A stretch of 64,000 bases of DNA. It comes from Thermohalobaculum sp039821125. Its GTDB lineage: Bacteria > Pseudomonadota > Alphaproteobacteria > Rhodobacterales > Rhodobacteraceae. The stretch lies in contig JBCBOR010000017.1 of NCBI GenBank assembly GCA_039821125.1, forward strand, positions 6,119 to 70,118. Direction: 5' to 3'. The notes below the pieces were generated by a model, which saw only the letters and a list, made by a program, of their open reading frames with translations, was not told where the DNA came from and searched no databases. Below are positions 16,836 through 24,895 of the stretch, piece by piece; position 1 is the stretch's first letter; every line of letters begins with the position of its first letter. The translations under genes were made by a program, and so were the position numbers.

Positions 16836-17825
16836 GTGACCGAGACACAGTCGATCCTGATTGTCGCAACGCCAGGGTTCAACCTGGCGACAACGACTGC
16901 CTTTATCGATCCGTTCCGGGCGGCGAACTATCTGGAAGGGCAGAGCCTCTTCAGATGGGAGATCGCCTCGTTGGCCGGTGGCGCCCTGTCCGCCAGCAAT
17001 GGCCTGACGATCGGAACAGCGCTCCTTTCAGCCGCAGAGCCATCGGCGGACATCGTGGTCGTATCGTCTAGCTGGGCGCCGGAAGCCCACGCATCACCGA
17101 AGCTGTGCGCCTTTCTGCGACGATGCGAGCGACAAGGTGCAACCATGGTCGGTCTCGACACGGGGGCCTTTATCCTCGCCGATGCAGGCTTGCTCAACGG
17201 GCGCAAGGCAACGGTGCACTACGAGCACATCGACGCGTTCATCGAACTCCACAAAGATGTCGAGGTGACCGAGGATCTGTTTGTCGCGGATGGGGCTCGT
17301 CTGACCTGCTGCGGCGGTGAAGCATCGGCCGATCTGGCCTTGCAGATCCTGCGGGAACGCTGCGGCGATACCATTGCGAACTCGGCCGCGCGGTATTTGT
17401 TCCATCAAACCATGCGGGCCTATGGCATGTCGCAGCTGCCCTCGTTGACAGAACCCCTGGGACGATCGGTGCCCGACACCGTGCGCGCGGCGATCAGGTT
17501 GATGGAGATCCACCTCGAAGATCCGCTGTCGATCCCGCAGATCAGCGATGCCATCCGACTGTCCCAGCGCCATCTGAACCGCCTGTTCACACGGCACCTC
17601 GGAAAGACCATTGCGCTCTACTACCGTGACATTCGTCTCGACCGCGCGCGGGGGCTGGTCACCCAGACAGAGATGCCGCTGACCGAGGTTGCGTTTGCGT
17701 CCGGCTTTCGCAGCCAGGTGACCTTCAATCGCGTTTATCGGCAGCGCTTTGGTCTTCCGCCCAGCCAGGATCGGGTTGAGGGACGTGTGCCGTTCGAGTA
17801 CCGGGCCTGGCCCATGCACAGGTAA
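16836..17825 (+). CDS. GlxA/AraC family transcriptional regulator
   Basis: A 329-residue regulator with an N-terminal DJ-1/PfpI (glutamine-amidotransferase-like) sensing domain (residues 5-185, including GLDTGAFILADAGLLNGRKA and TCCGGEASADLAL) and a C-terminal AraC double helix-turn-helix (from about residue 220: ISDAIRLSQRHLNRLFTRHL and TEVAFASGFRSQVTFNRVYR). This architecture is that of CdhR, GbdR and related regulators of carnitine, glycine betaine and other quaternary amines. It precedes the catabolic operon by 108 bases on the same strand and is its likely activator. The start is a GTG after AAAGAGGA; spacing is a little long. Confidence 0.9.
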   Translation: MTETQSILIVATPGFNLATTTAFIDPFRAANYLEGQSLFRWEIASLAGGALSASNGLTIGTALLSAAEPSADIVVVSSSWAPEAHASPKLCAFLRRCERQGATMVGLDTGAFILADAGLLNGRKATVHYEHIDAFIELHKDVEVTEDLFVADGARLTCCGGEASADLALQILRERCGDTIANSAARYLFHQTMRAYGMSQLPSLTEPLGRSVPDTVRAAIRLMEIHLEDPLSIPQISDAIRLSQRHLNRLFTRHLGKTIALYYRDIRLDRARGLVTQTEMPLTEVAFASGFRSQVTFNRVYRQRFGLPPSQDRVEGRVPFEYRAWPMHR

Positions 17826-17844
17826 CCACTGCACCTGTATGTCC

Positions 17845-17863
17845 AAAACTGGTTGAAAACTGG
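17845..17863. promoter_or_regulatory. Direct repeat AAAACTGG x2, candidate operator of the catabolic operon
   Basis: Two AAAACTGG copies at 17845-17852 and 17856-17863 recur with an 11-base period, about one helical turn, between the GlxA-type regulator and the Rieske gene. AraC-type activators commonly bind such in-phase direct repeats. No promoter elements can be placed with confidence downstream. Confidence 0.4.
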
Positions 17864-17933
17864 CCAATGGCGTAAAGTCAAAGCCGCCCCTTGGCGAAAT
17901 CCTTCTTGCCAGCACAAGCCTTCGGAGATCGCG

Positions 17934-19073
17934 ATGCCCCAAACGATTTCATCTGAGGACCTGACAGCCATCCGCGGCGGCTATGACACGGACCCGTCGC
18001 GCTCATCCTCTCTGCAGGCGACGGCCTACACAGACCCCGATTGGTTCCGGGCGGATGTGCGGACGATCCTTGGCAAGACGTGGCAGTGGGTTTGCCACGT
18101 CGAGAAGGTGCGCGCACCGGGAGCCTATGTCACCGTCGATGTCGCAGGGCATCCGATTGCGGTTGTGCGGGGCAACGACGGATCGCTGCGCGCCTTCTAC
18201 AATGTCTGCAAGCACCGCGCGCATATGCTGTTGTCGGGAGAGGGGCAGACCACCCGGATCATGTGCCCCTACCACGCTTGGGTGTATCGCCTCGACGGCC
18301 AACTCGCACGAGCGCCGCATACGGAGAACCTGCAGGATTTCGACATCGGCGATATCTGTCTCGACGCGGTGCAGGTCGAGGAGTTCTGCGGCTTTGTCTT
18401 CGTCAATCTGGATCCCGAGGCCGCGCCGCTCGCCAAGCAGTCCGGGGATCTCGAGACCGAGATCCGCCACTGGGCGCCCGATATCGATCGGCTCACTTTC
18501 GGCCACCGCCTGACCTATGACATCCGCTCGAACTGGAAGAATGTCGTCGACAACTTCCTCGAATGTTATCACTGCCCGACCGCGCACAAGGATTTCTGCG
18601 ATCTCGTGGACATGGACACCTACAAGGTGACGACGCACGGGATCTACTCCAGCCATATGGCCGATGCGGGCGCGGGCGCGAACAGCGCCTATGATGTCTC
18701 GAACGCCACGGTGAAGACCCATGCGGTCTGGTGGCTTTGGCCCACGACCTGTCTGATGCGCTATCCGGGCCGGTCCTCGATGATTGTGCTGAACATCATC
18801 CCGGCAGGGCCGGACCGGACGCTCGAGACCTATGATTTCTTTCTCGAGACGCCCGAGCCGAACGAGATGGAACGGGATGCCATCCGCTATCTCGACGAAG
18901 TCCTTCAGGTCGAGGATATCGCCCTGGTCGAAAGCGTTCAGCGCGGGATGGCGACGCCAGCCTTCCGGCAAGGCCGGATCGTCCACGACCCCGACGGCTC
19001 GGGCAAATCCGAACACGCCGTGCACCACTTTCACGGCCTTGTGCTGGATGCCTATGCGGCGGGCGCCACATGA
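17934..19073 (+). CDS. Rieske non-heme iron oxygenase alpha subunit (CntA/YeaW-like)
   Basis: A 379-residue oxygenase. The Rieske [2Fe-2S] ligands are Cys92-x-His94 and Cys111-x2-His114 (CKHRAHMLL, CPYHAWVY). The mononuclear iron site reads NFLECYHCPTAH, giving His213 and His218 with Glu210 at the position usually held by the bridging Asp; a likely third ligand is the Asp in VEDIALVE near residue 333. A bridging Glu and this length are known features of carnitine oxygenase CntA/YeaW, so a quaternary-amine C-N cleavage or demethylation is a reasonable guess; stachydrine- and glycine-betaine-type enzymes are alternatives. No reductase partner is encoded nearby. Start ATG follows CGGAGATC. Its end overlaps the next SDR by four bases. 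Confidence 0.88.
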   Translation: MPQTISSEDLTAIRGGYDTDPSRSSSLQATAYTDPDWFRADVRTILGKTWQWVCHVEKVRAPGAYVTVDVAGHPIAVVRGNDGSLRAFYNVCKHRAHMLLSGEGQTTRIMCPYHAWVYRLDGQLARAPHTENLQDFDIGDICLDAVQVEEFCGFVFVNLDPEAAPLAKQSGDLETEIRHWAPDIDRLTFGHRLTYDIRSNWKNVVDNFLECYHCPTAHKDFCDLVDMDTYKVTTHGIYSSHMADAGAGANSAYDVSNATVKTHAVWWLWPTTCLMRYPGRSSMIVLNIIPAGPDRTLETYDFFLETPEPNEMERDAIRYLDEVLQVEDIALVESVQRGMATPAFRQGRIVHDPDGSGKSEHAVHHFHGLVLDAYAAGAT

Positions 19074-19864
19074 TGCTCTCCGGCAAGATCGCGCTCGTGA
19101 CCGGGGCGCGCGGCGGCATCGGGCGAGCCATCGTCGCCCGGTTCATCCGCGAGGGCGCAGTGGTCTACGCCGCCGATCTGACACCCGAGGGCTCGCTGAC
19201 CGCGCACGACGACGATGGCAGCCACTTCGTGAAACTCGACGTGACCGCCGAGGCGGATGCCATCGCCGCAATGGACCGCGTGCGGGCTGAACACGGCAAG
19301 CTCGATATTCTGGTCAACGCCGCCGGGATCGAGATCGAAAAGACCATCGAAGCGACGTCGCTGGACGAATGGAACAACAGCTTTGCGGTCAATGTGACCG
19401 GCACGTTCCTCACCTCGAAATACGCGCTGCCCCTGATGCGGGAGGCGGCGAAGACGGGCAGCTCTGCCAGCCTGATCAACTTCGGGTCCTATGACGGGTT
19501 CATCGCCGACCCCGGGCTCGCCGCCTATTGCGCAACCAAGGGCGCGGTGCACGCGCTGACCCGCGCCATGGCCTGCGATCATGGGCCCGAGGGGATCCGC
19601 GTCAACGCGATCTGCCCGGGCTATGTCGACACGCCGATGCTGCAATCGTTCTTTACCGGCGAAGGCTCGGGGGGCGCGGGCGGCAGCATAGACACGCTGC
19701 AAAAAGCCGTGCGCGATGTGCACCCGATGCGGACCTATGGGACACCCGAGGACATCGCGAACCTTGTGAACTGGCTGGCATCGGACGAGGCGCGCTATGC
19801 CTCGGGGCAGCTCTGGGTGCTGGATGGCGGTCTGTCCGCACAAGTGCAGCAGATGAGGCTCTGA
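19070..19864 (+). CDS. Short-chain dehydrogenase/reductase
   Basis: A 264-residue classical SDR. NAD-binding TGARGGIG is near residue 12, NAAG follows at about 84, and the catalytic tetrad is seen in NFGSYDG (Ser) and YCATK (Tyr, Lys). PGYVDTPM is the post-catalytic loop. An acidic residue after the second strand (AADLTPEG) favours NAD over NADP. ATG overlaps the Rieske stop (ATGA), so the two are translationally coupled and probably act consecutively, for example oxidising an alcohol produced downstream of the oxygenase. Substrate unknown. Confidence 0.88.
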   Translation: MMLSGKIALVTGARGGIGRAIVARFIREGAVVYAADLTPEGSLTAHDDDGSHFVKLDVTAEADAIAAMDRVRAEHGKLDILVNAAGIEIEKTIEATSLDEWNNSFAVNVTGTFLTSKYALPLMREAAKTGSSASLINFGSYDGFIADPGLAAYCATKGAVHALTRAMACDHGPEGIRVNAICPGYVDTPMLQSFFTGEGSGGAGGSIDTLQKAVRDVHPMRTYGTPEDIANLVNWLASDEARYASGQLWVLDGGLSAQVQQMRL

Positions 19865-19865
19865 C

Positions 19866-20795
19866 ATGGCGAAGCCGGTCATTATCACCTGCGCCCCGAC
19901 CGGCGGCATCCATACGCCGACGATGTCACCGCATCTTCCAATCACGCCGGACCAGATCGTCACTGCCAGCGTCGAGGCCGCAGAGGCCGGTGCCTCGGTC
20001 ATTCACCTGCACGCCCGGGATCCCGAGACCGGCAAACCAGACCCGCGGGCTGAGACGTTCATGCAGTTCCTGCCGCGCATCCGGCAACAAACCGACGCGG
20101 TGGTGAATGTCTCGACCGGGGGCGGCCTTGGGATGACCCGGGAAGAACGCCTGCGTGCGGCGCTGACGGCCTCGCCCGAGATGGCGTCGCTGAACGTCGG
20201 ATCGCTGAACTTCGGGATCTTTCCGATGCTGGAGAAATACGACAACTGGCAGCACGCGTGGGAGCCGGCATTCCTCGAGATGACCCGCGACTTCATCTTC
20301 CGCAACACTTTCGCTGATATCGAGTTCATCCTGAAGGAACTGGGCGAGGGCCACGGCACTCGGTTCGAGTTCGAGTGCTACGACCTCGGCCATCTCTACA
20401 ACCTCGCATGGTTCGTGGACAAAGGCATGGTGACGCCGCCCTTCTTCGTGCAGATGGTGTTCGGCGTGCTGGGCGGGGTCGGCGCTGATCTCGACAACCT
20501 GATGCACATGCACACCATCGCGAACAAGCTGTTCGGCGCGGACTATGAATGGTCAGTGCTGGCGGCGGGTCGCCATCAGATGCCGTTTGCGACCCAGGCC
20601 GCAATGCTGGGCGGAAACCTGCGGGTGGGGCTGGAGGACAGCCTGTTCATCGGCAAGGGCGCCTTGGCTACGTCGAACGCCCAGCAGGTGACCCGTATTC
20701 GCTCGATCATTGAAAATCTGGGACTGACCGTCGCCACACCCGCCGAGGCCCGTGCCCGCCTCGCCCTCAAGGGCGGCGACAAGGTCGCGTTCTGA
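19866..20795 (+). CDS. BKACE family beta-keto acid cleavage enzyme (DUF849)
   Basis: A 309-residue zinc enzyme. The TIM-barrel metal motif HLHARDPETGKPDPR is at about residues 40-54 and the family signatures VNVSTGGGLGMTREERL and GGNLRVGLEDSLFIGKGA are complete. BKACE enzymes condense a beta-keto acid with acetyl-CoA and release acetoacetate plus a new CoA ester (known members act on 3-keto-5-aminohexanoate or dehydrocarnitine). It begins one base after the SDR stop. A 3-hydroxyacid dehydrogenase later in the operon could provide the 3-keto acid. The preferred substrate depends on pocket residues I cannot resolve from sequence alone. Confidence 0.93.
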   Translation: MAKPVIITCAPTGGIHTPTMSPHLPITPDQIVTASVEAAEAGASVIHLHARDPETGKPDPRAETFMQFLPRIRQQTDAVVNVSTGGGLGMTREERLRAALTASPEMASLNVGSLNFGIFPMLEKYDNWQHAWEPAFLEMTRDFIFRNTFADIEFILKELGEGHGTRFEFECYDLGHLYNLAWFVDKGMVTPPFFVQMVFGVLGGVGADLDNLMHMHTIANKLFGADYEWSVLAAGRHQMPFATQAAMLGGNLRVGLEDSLFIGKGALATSNAQQVTRIRSIIENLGLTVATPAEARARLALKGGDKVAF

Positions 20796-20806
20796 GGGAG
20801 GAACTC

Positions 20807-22228
20807 ATGCAAACCAGCCTTCTGATCAATGGCGAGATGGTCGCTGGCGGCGGCGCGGCCCTACCGGTGGTCGATCCGGCGACCGGGGAGACAGTGGCAT
20901 CGGTCCCGGAGACCACGCCCGAACAGGTCGATGCCGCTGTGAGCGCAGCAACGACCGCGTTCGAGCACTTCTCTCGGACCGCTCCTGCCGAGCGCGCTGC
21001 GCTGTTGCTGGCGATTGCCGATGCGCTGGAGACGCATCAGGAAGAGTTGGCCGAACTCGAAAGCCTGGATTGCGGCAAGCCGTGGCCCTCGGCCCTGGAC
21101 GACGAGATGCCGCTGACCATCGACACCTACCGGTTCATGGCAGGGGCGGCACGGACCATGACCGGATCGGCCGCGGGCGAATACGTCGCTGATCACACCA
21201 GCATGATCCGCCGCGATCCGGTCGGCCCCGTGGCCGCGATCGCGCCGTGGAACTATCCGCTGATGATGGCGGCGTGGAAACTTGCAGCACCCCTGGCGGC
21301 GGGCTGCACGGTGGTGCTGAAACCCTCCGAGATCACACCGCTGTCGACCCTGCGGATGGGCGAGATCCTGAACGATATCGTGCCCAAGGGCGTCGTCAAC
21401 ATCGTGCATGGCGGCGGTCCGACCATCGGCGACCGGCTGATCAATCATCCCGACGTCGAGGCCATCACGGTGACAGGCTCCCCGGCCACCGGAATGGCGG
21501 CAATGCGCGCCGCCTCGCAGCAAATCAGACACGTGCATCTCGAGCTGGGCGGCAAGGCCCCGGTGATCGTGTTCGACGATGCCGATCTTGATGCGGTGGT
21601 CGAGACGGTCCGGGGCGGATCATACTTCAATGCCGGGCAGGATTGCGCTCAGCCGTGCCGGATCATGGTGGCCGACACGGTCTATGACCGCGTTGTGGCC
21701 GACATCGCCTCGGCGGTTGGATCGATCAAGATCGGAGCGCCTCGAGAGAACGGCATCGAAATGGGCCCGATCATCTCCGCGGCCCAGCGCGATCGGGTTG
21801 CCGGCTTCGTGGATCGGGCCTCCGGCATGGCCGAGGTCGCAACGGGCGGCAGCTCTGTGGATCGCCCCGGCTTCTTCTACCGCCCGACGGTCGTGGCCAA
21901 TGTCGACAATGATGCCGAGATTGCCACAGACGAAGTGTTTGGCCCGGTTGTCACCATATCCCGCTTTTCCGAGACCGAGGATGCGATCCGCTGGGCGAAC
22001 ACGTCCCGATACGGGTTGGCTTCGTCTGTCTGGACCCGGGATGTGGGCCGGGCCATGGCTGTCTCTTCGCGCCTGAGATACGGGTTCACCTGGGTGAACA
22101 CGCATGGCGTCGGCACGCCCGAGATGCCGTGGGCGGCCATGAAAGGTTCGGGCACGGGCTGCGATATGTCGGTCTATGCCTTGGAGGCCTACACCTCGAT
22201 CCGCCACGTCATGGTCGCGCATGGCTGA
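20807..22228 (+). CDS. Aldehyde dehydrogenase, aminobutyraldehyde/betaine aldehyde type
   Basis: A 473-residue NAD-dependent aldehyde dehydrogenase. Seen are the cofactor motif PWNYPLMMAAWKLAPALAAG-like segment, the general base in HLELGGKAPVIVF, and the catalytic cysteine in NAGQDCAQPCR. The GQDC form and the overall length resemble gamma-aminobutyraldehyde dehydrogenases (YdcW/PatD) and betaine-type aldehyde dehydrogenases, which accept positively charged omega-aldehydes. That fits oxidation of an aldehyde released by the Rieske enzyme from a quaternary amine. Start ATG follows GAGGGAGG, 11 bases after BKACE. Confidence 0.92.
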   Translation: MQTSLLINGEMVAGGGAALPVVDPATGETVASVPETTPEQVDAAVSAATTAFEHFSRTAPAERAALLLAIADALETHQEELAELESLDCGKPWPSALDDEMPLTIDTYRFMAGAARTMTGSAAGEYVADHTSMIRRDPVGPVAAIAPWNYPLMMAAWKLAAPLAAGCTVVLKPSEITPLSTLRMGEILNDIVPKGVVNIVHGGGPTIGDRLINHPDVEAITVTGSPATGMAAMRAASQQIRHVHLELGGKAPVIVFDDADLDAVVETVRGGSYFNAGQDCAQPCRIMVADTVYDRVVADIASAVGSIKIGAPRENGIEMGPIISAAQRDRVAGFVDRASGMAEVATGGSSVDRPGFFYRPTVVANVDNDAEIATDEVFGPVVTISRFSETEDAIRWANTSRYGLASSVWTRDVGRAMAVSSRLRYGFTWVNTHGVGTPEMPWAAMKGSGTGCDMSVYALEAYTSIRHVMVAHG

Positions 22229-22273
22229 GAGGCTGCATAGGTATTTCTGGCAAGATGAAGGGGGACGGCGGTG

Positions 22274-23005
22274 ATGAGGCTGTCTGCGAAACGGGCTGTC
22301 GTCACCGGCGGGCGGCAGGGCATCGGGCGCGCCATTGTCGAGGCGTTCCTGTCCGAGGGCGCCGAGGTCATCACCTGTGGCCGCGGCACAGCCGAGGTGC
22401 CCGGGGCCGCGTGGGTCAGGGCAGACGTGTCCGACCCGGCTCAGGCGGCTGCACTGATCGAAAGCGCGGGGCCGTTTGATATCCTTGTCAACAATGCAGG
22501 CGTGCAGGTCGAAAAGTCCGTGGCGGACTCGACCGATGCCGATTGGGATCTGGTTGTCGGTGCAAATTGCCGGGGCGTGTTCAATTGTTGCCGCGCCGCG
22601 ATCCCCGCGCTGCGGCCCGGCGGTTCGATCATCAATATCGGCTCGATCTCGGGCCATGTCGCAGACCCGTGCATGGCGCTCTACAATGCGTCCAAAGCCT
22701 TCGTGCATGGGCTCACACGCTCGATTGCCGTCGATCACGGGCCGCACCTTCGGTGCAATGCGATCTGCCCGGGCTGGATCGAAACCGGGATGCTCGAGGC
22801 AGGCTTCGACCTGGCGCGCAGCCCCGATGCCGCGCGTAAGGACGCCATCGCCCGCCACCCCGTGCGGCGCTTCGGGCAGCCAGAGGACATTGCCGCGATG
22901 GCGGTCTGGCTTGCCTCGGACGAGGCCGGGTTCGCGACCGGCCAGATGTTCACGGTCGATGGCGGCATGACGGCGTCCTCCCCTCTCAACCCGGGACTGT
23001 TCTGA
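22274..23005 (+). CDS. Short-chain dehydrogenase/reductase
   Basis: A 243-residue classical SDR with TGGRQGIG at residues 11-18, NNAG at about 75, the catalytic Ser in NIGSISG and YNASK. The second strand ends in TCGRGTAEV, a small/basic pattern that leans towards NADP or leaves preference open, unlike the other SDR of this operon. The ATG is preferred over a GTG one codon earlier. The last base of its stop is shared with the following start (TGATG), so it is coupled to the 3-hydroxyacid dehydrogenase. Substrate unknown. Confidence 0.87.
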   Translation: MRLSAKRAVVTGGRQGIGRAIVEAFLSEGAEVITCGRGTAEVPGAAWVRADVSDPAQAAALIESAGPFDILVNNAGVQVEKSVADSTDADWDLVVGANCRGVFNCCRAAIPALRPGGSIINIGSISGHVADPCMALYNASKAFVHGLTRSIAVDHGPHLRCNAICPGWIETGMLEAGFDLARSPDAARKDAIARHPVRRFGQPEDIAAMAVWLASDEAGFATGQMFTVDGGMTASSPLNPGLF

Positions 23006-23928
23006 TGTCAAAGACCTATGCCGTGATCGGCACCGGCGTGATCGGTGCCTCCTGGGCCGCGCTGTTCCTCGCCCATGGCCACCCCGTGCGGGCATTCGAT
23101 CCGGCCGACGGCGCCGAGGACCGGCTGCAGGGCTATATCGACGCCGCCTGGCCGGTGATGACCGAGCTCGGCCTGACCGGGAACGGGACGCGGGGCGCGC
23201 TGACCTTTCATCATACGGCAGCCGAGGCCGTGGAGGGCGCCGCCTTCATTCAGGAAAGCGTGCCCGAGCGTCTTGCGATCAAGCAACAGATGTTCGGCGA
23301 CATCGAACCTGCCATGGGCGCAGAGGCGATCGTGTCGTCCTCTGCCTCCGGTCTGACGCTGTCCCAGATGCAGGCGGGGTGGAGCGATCCCTCGCGCCTT
23401 GTGCTCGGGCATCCGTTCAACCCGCCACATCTGATCCCCCTGGTCGAGGTTATGGCCAACGAAGCGACAGCGCCCGGCGTGCTGGAGCGCACCGAGGCGA
23501 TCTACGCCGCCCTTGGCAAAGTGACCATTCGCGTCTTGAAGGAAATCCCCGGCCATGTCGCGAACCGGCTGCAAGCGGCTTTGTGGCGAGAAGCGATCAG
23601 CATGGTAAGCGAGGGCGTGACAACGGTCGAGGATGTCGACAAGGCGATCTGGGCCGGCCCCGGCGTACGGTGGGCCGCCATGGGGCCGAACATGATCTGG
23701 CACCTCGCCGCCGGCCCAGGCGGGCTGAAGGCCTATATGGACCACTTCGCCGACAGCTTCCATGGCTGGTGGGACGACATGGGCGACCCGCGGCTGGACG
23801 AGGCGACCCGGAAGACGCTCTACGAGGGCGTGCTCGCCGCGGCGGGTGACCGCGATCAGGAAGCACTGGCCACTGATCGGGATGCTCTGGTCGCCGCCAT
23901 CTTGAAGGCGACCAAGCCGCTCCGCTGA
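23005..23928 (+). CDS. 3-hydroxyacid dehydrogenase (3-hydroxyacyl-CoA / carnitine dehydrogenase-like family)
   Basis: A 307-residue NAD enzyme of the single-length 3HCDH family. The N-terminal Rossmann domain starts AVIGTGVIGASWAALFLAHG; the catalytic His lies in GHPFNPPHLIPLVEVM and the helix-forming C-terminal domain contains PGHVANRLQAALWREAI. L-carnitine dehydrogenase, lambda-crystallin/gulonate 3-dehydrogenase and hydroxybutyryl-CoA dehydrogenases share this scaffold; the HPFNPPHL form is closer to the crystallin/gulonate type than to the usual carnitine enzyme. The inferred job is to oxidise a 3-hydroxy acid to the 3-keto acid cleaved by BKACE. Last gene of the operon. Confidence 0.87.
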   Translation: MSKTYAVIGTGVIGASWAALFLAHGHPVRAFDPADGAEDRLQGYIDAAWPVMTELGLTGNGTRGALTFHHTAAEAVEGAAFIQESVPERLAIKQQMFGDIEPAMGAEAIVSSSASGLTLSQMQAGWSDPSRLVLGHPFNPPHLIPLVEVMANEATAPGVLERTEAIYAALGKVTIRVLKEIPGHVANRLQAALWREAISMVSEGVTTVEDVDKAIWAGPGVRWAAMGPNMIWHLAAGPGGLKAYMDHFADSFHGWWDDMGDPRLDEATRKTLYEGVLAAAGDRDQEALATDRDALVAAILKATKPLR

Positions 23929-24014
23929 GCGTGAGATGCATCTGAGGGGCGCCCCCGGAGGTCATAGCGCACTTTCCGGTGGCCACACCCGCGCCAAACG
24001 GGCTAGGCAACGCC

Positions 24015-24770
24015 ATGCCCTTCGCCGATCATGTCTTTCGTCACGTCCCGGATCTCCGACCCTGCATCACGCCGCCGGATCAGTCCGAAATGCGCTTTGG
24101 CCTCGAGCGGTTCGCCGAACTTGATGCTCAGGCCGAAAGCGAGGGCTGGCCACCGGGCTGGCGCATGGAACACGACGACCGCGAGGCGAACCGCCGCACT
24201 GTCTTGGCGGGCCGCCTCGATCAGGATCTTTGGGTCTTTGCCTATGGCTCGCTGATCTGGGACCCTGCCGTTCAGGTCGAGGAATACCGTCTTGGCCGCC
24301 TGCCCGGGTGGCGGCGCAGCTTCTGCATGCGCATCGAGGGCGGGCGCGGCACGCGTGAGCAGCCTGGCCTGATGGCAGCGCTTGAAGAAGGCGGCCAATG
24401 CGATGGCGTGGTGTTCCGGATCCCGGCGGCTTTGGTCGATCAGGAGACCGAGTTCATGTGGCGCAGAGAAATGTTCTCGGGCACCTATCGCCCGCTGTTC
24501 CGCACGGTCGAGACCCCGCAAGGCTCTGTCGAGGCGCTGGTCTTCGTGATGGATTGCGCCAACCATCGCTATGTCGAGAACATGCAGAAGCGCGACGCGG
24601 CGGAGATCATCGCCAGCGCGGAGGGGCGGCTCGGGCCGAACTTCGACTATCTCGACTCGCTGGTGCGCCATCTCGGTGATCTCGGGATCAAGGACCCCGA
24701 TATGGCCGCCTTGCATGCCCTCGCCGAAGAGAGGCGGGTGCACCTGCTTTCTGACAAACGCAAGGCCTAG
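24015..24770 (+). CDS. ChaC-like gamma-glutamylcyclotransferase
   Basis: A 251-residue protein with the cyclotransferase fold. The substrate-binding loop FAYGSLIWDP (YGSL motif) sits near residue 75 and the conserved acidic stretch for proton abstraction follows in the middle of the domain (RIEGGRGTREQPGL, then VFRIPAALVDQETEFMW). ChaC enzymes split glutathione into 5-oxoproline and Cys-Gly. An N-terminal extension of about 70 residues precedes the domain. The ATG at 24015 is preferred over a GTG 36 bases earlier because GGAGG upstream of the GTG is too distant. Single gene, 86 bases after the catabolic operon. Confidence 0.85.
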   Translation: MPFADHVFRHVPDLRPCITPPDQSEMRFGLERFAELDAQAESEGWPPGWRMEHDDREANRRTVLAGRLDQDLWVFAYGSLIWDPAVQVEEYRLGRLPGWRRSFCMRIEGGRGTREQPGLMAALEEGGQCDGVVFRIPAALVDQETEFMWRREMFSGTYRPLFRTVETPQGSVEALVFVMDCANHRYVENMQKRDAAEIIASAEGRLGPNFDYLDSLVRHLGDLGIKDPDMAALHALAEERRVHLLSDKRKA

Positions 24771-24895
24771 CGGCGCGGGACACGTCGCGGTGCCAGGGCT
24801 GACACAAGCCTGGCAGACAGCAATTTGCGCGATGTCACTGGACAGATGCCGCTTGGCGCACCATTTCCCCTCGCGGACAATGTTGGAGAACGCGG

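Noticed and set aside
16836..23928. Naming the operon as the carnitine pathway (cdh or cnt genes).
   Set aside because: The oxygenase reductase and the betainyl-CoA thioesterase are missing, and the 3-hydroxyacid dehydrogenase motif is closer to the lambda-crystallin/gulonate type, so the substrate stays open.
23946..23955. GGGGCGCCCC palindrome after the catabolic operon as a terminator.
   Set aside because: It has no loop and no T-run, and such GC palindromes occur by chance in this composition.
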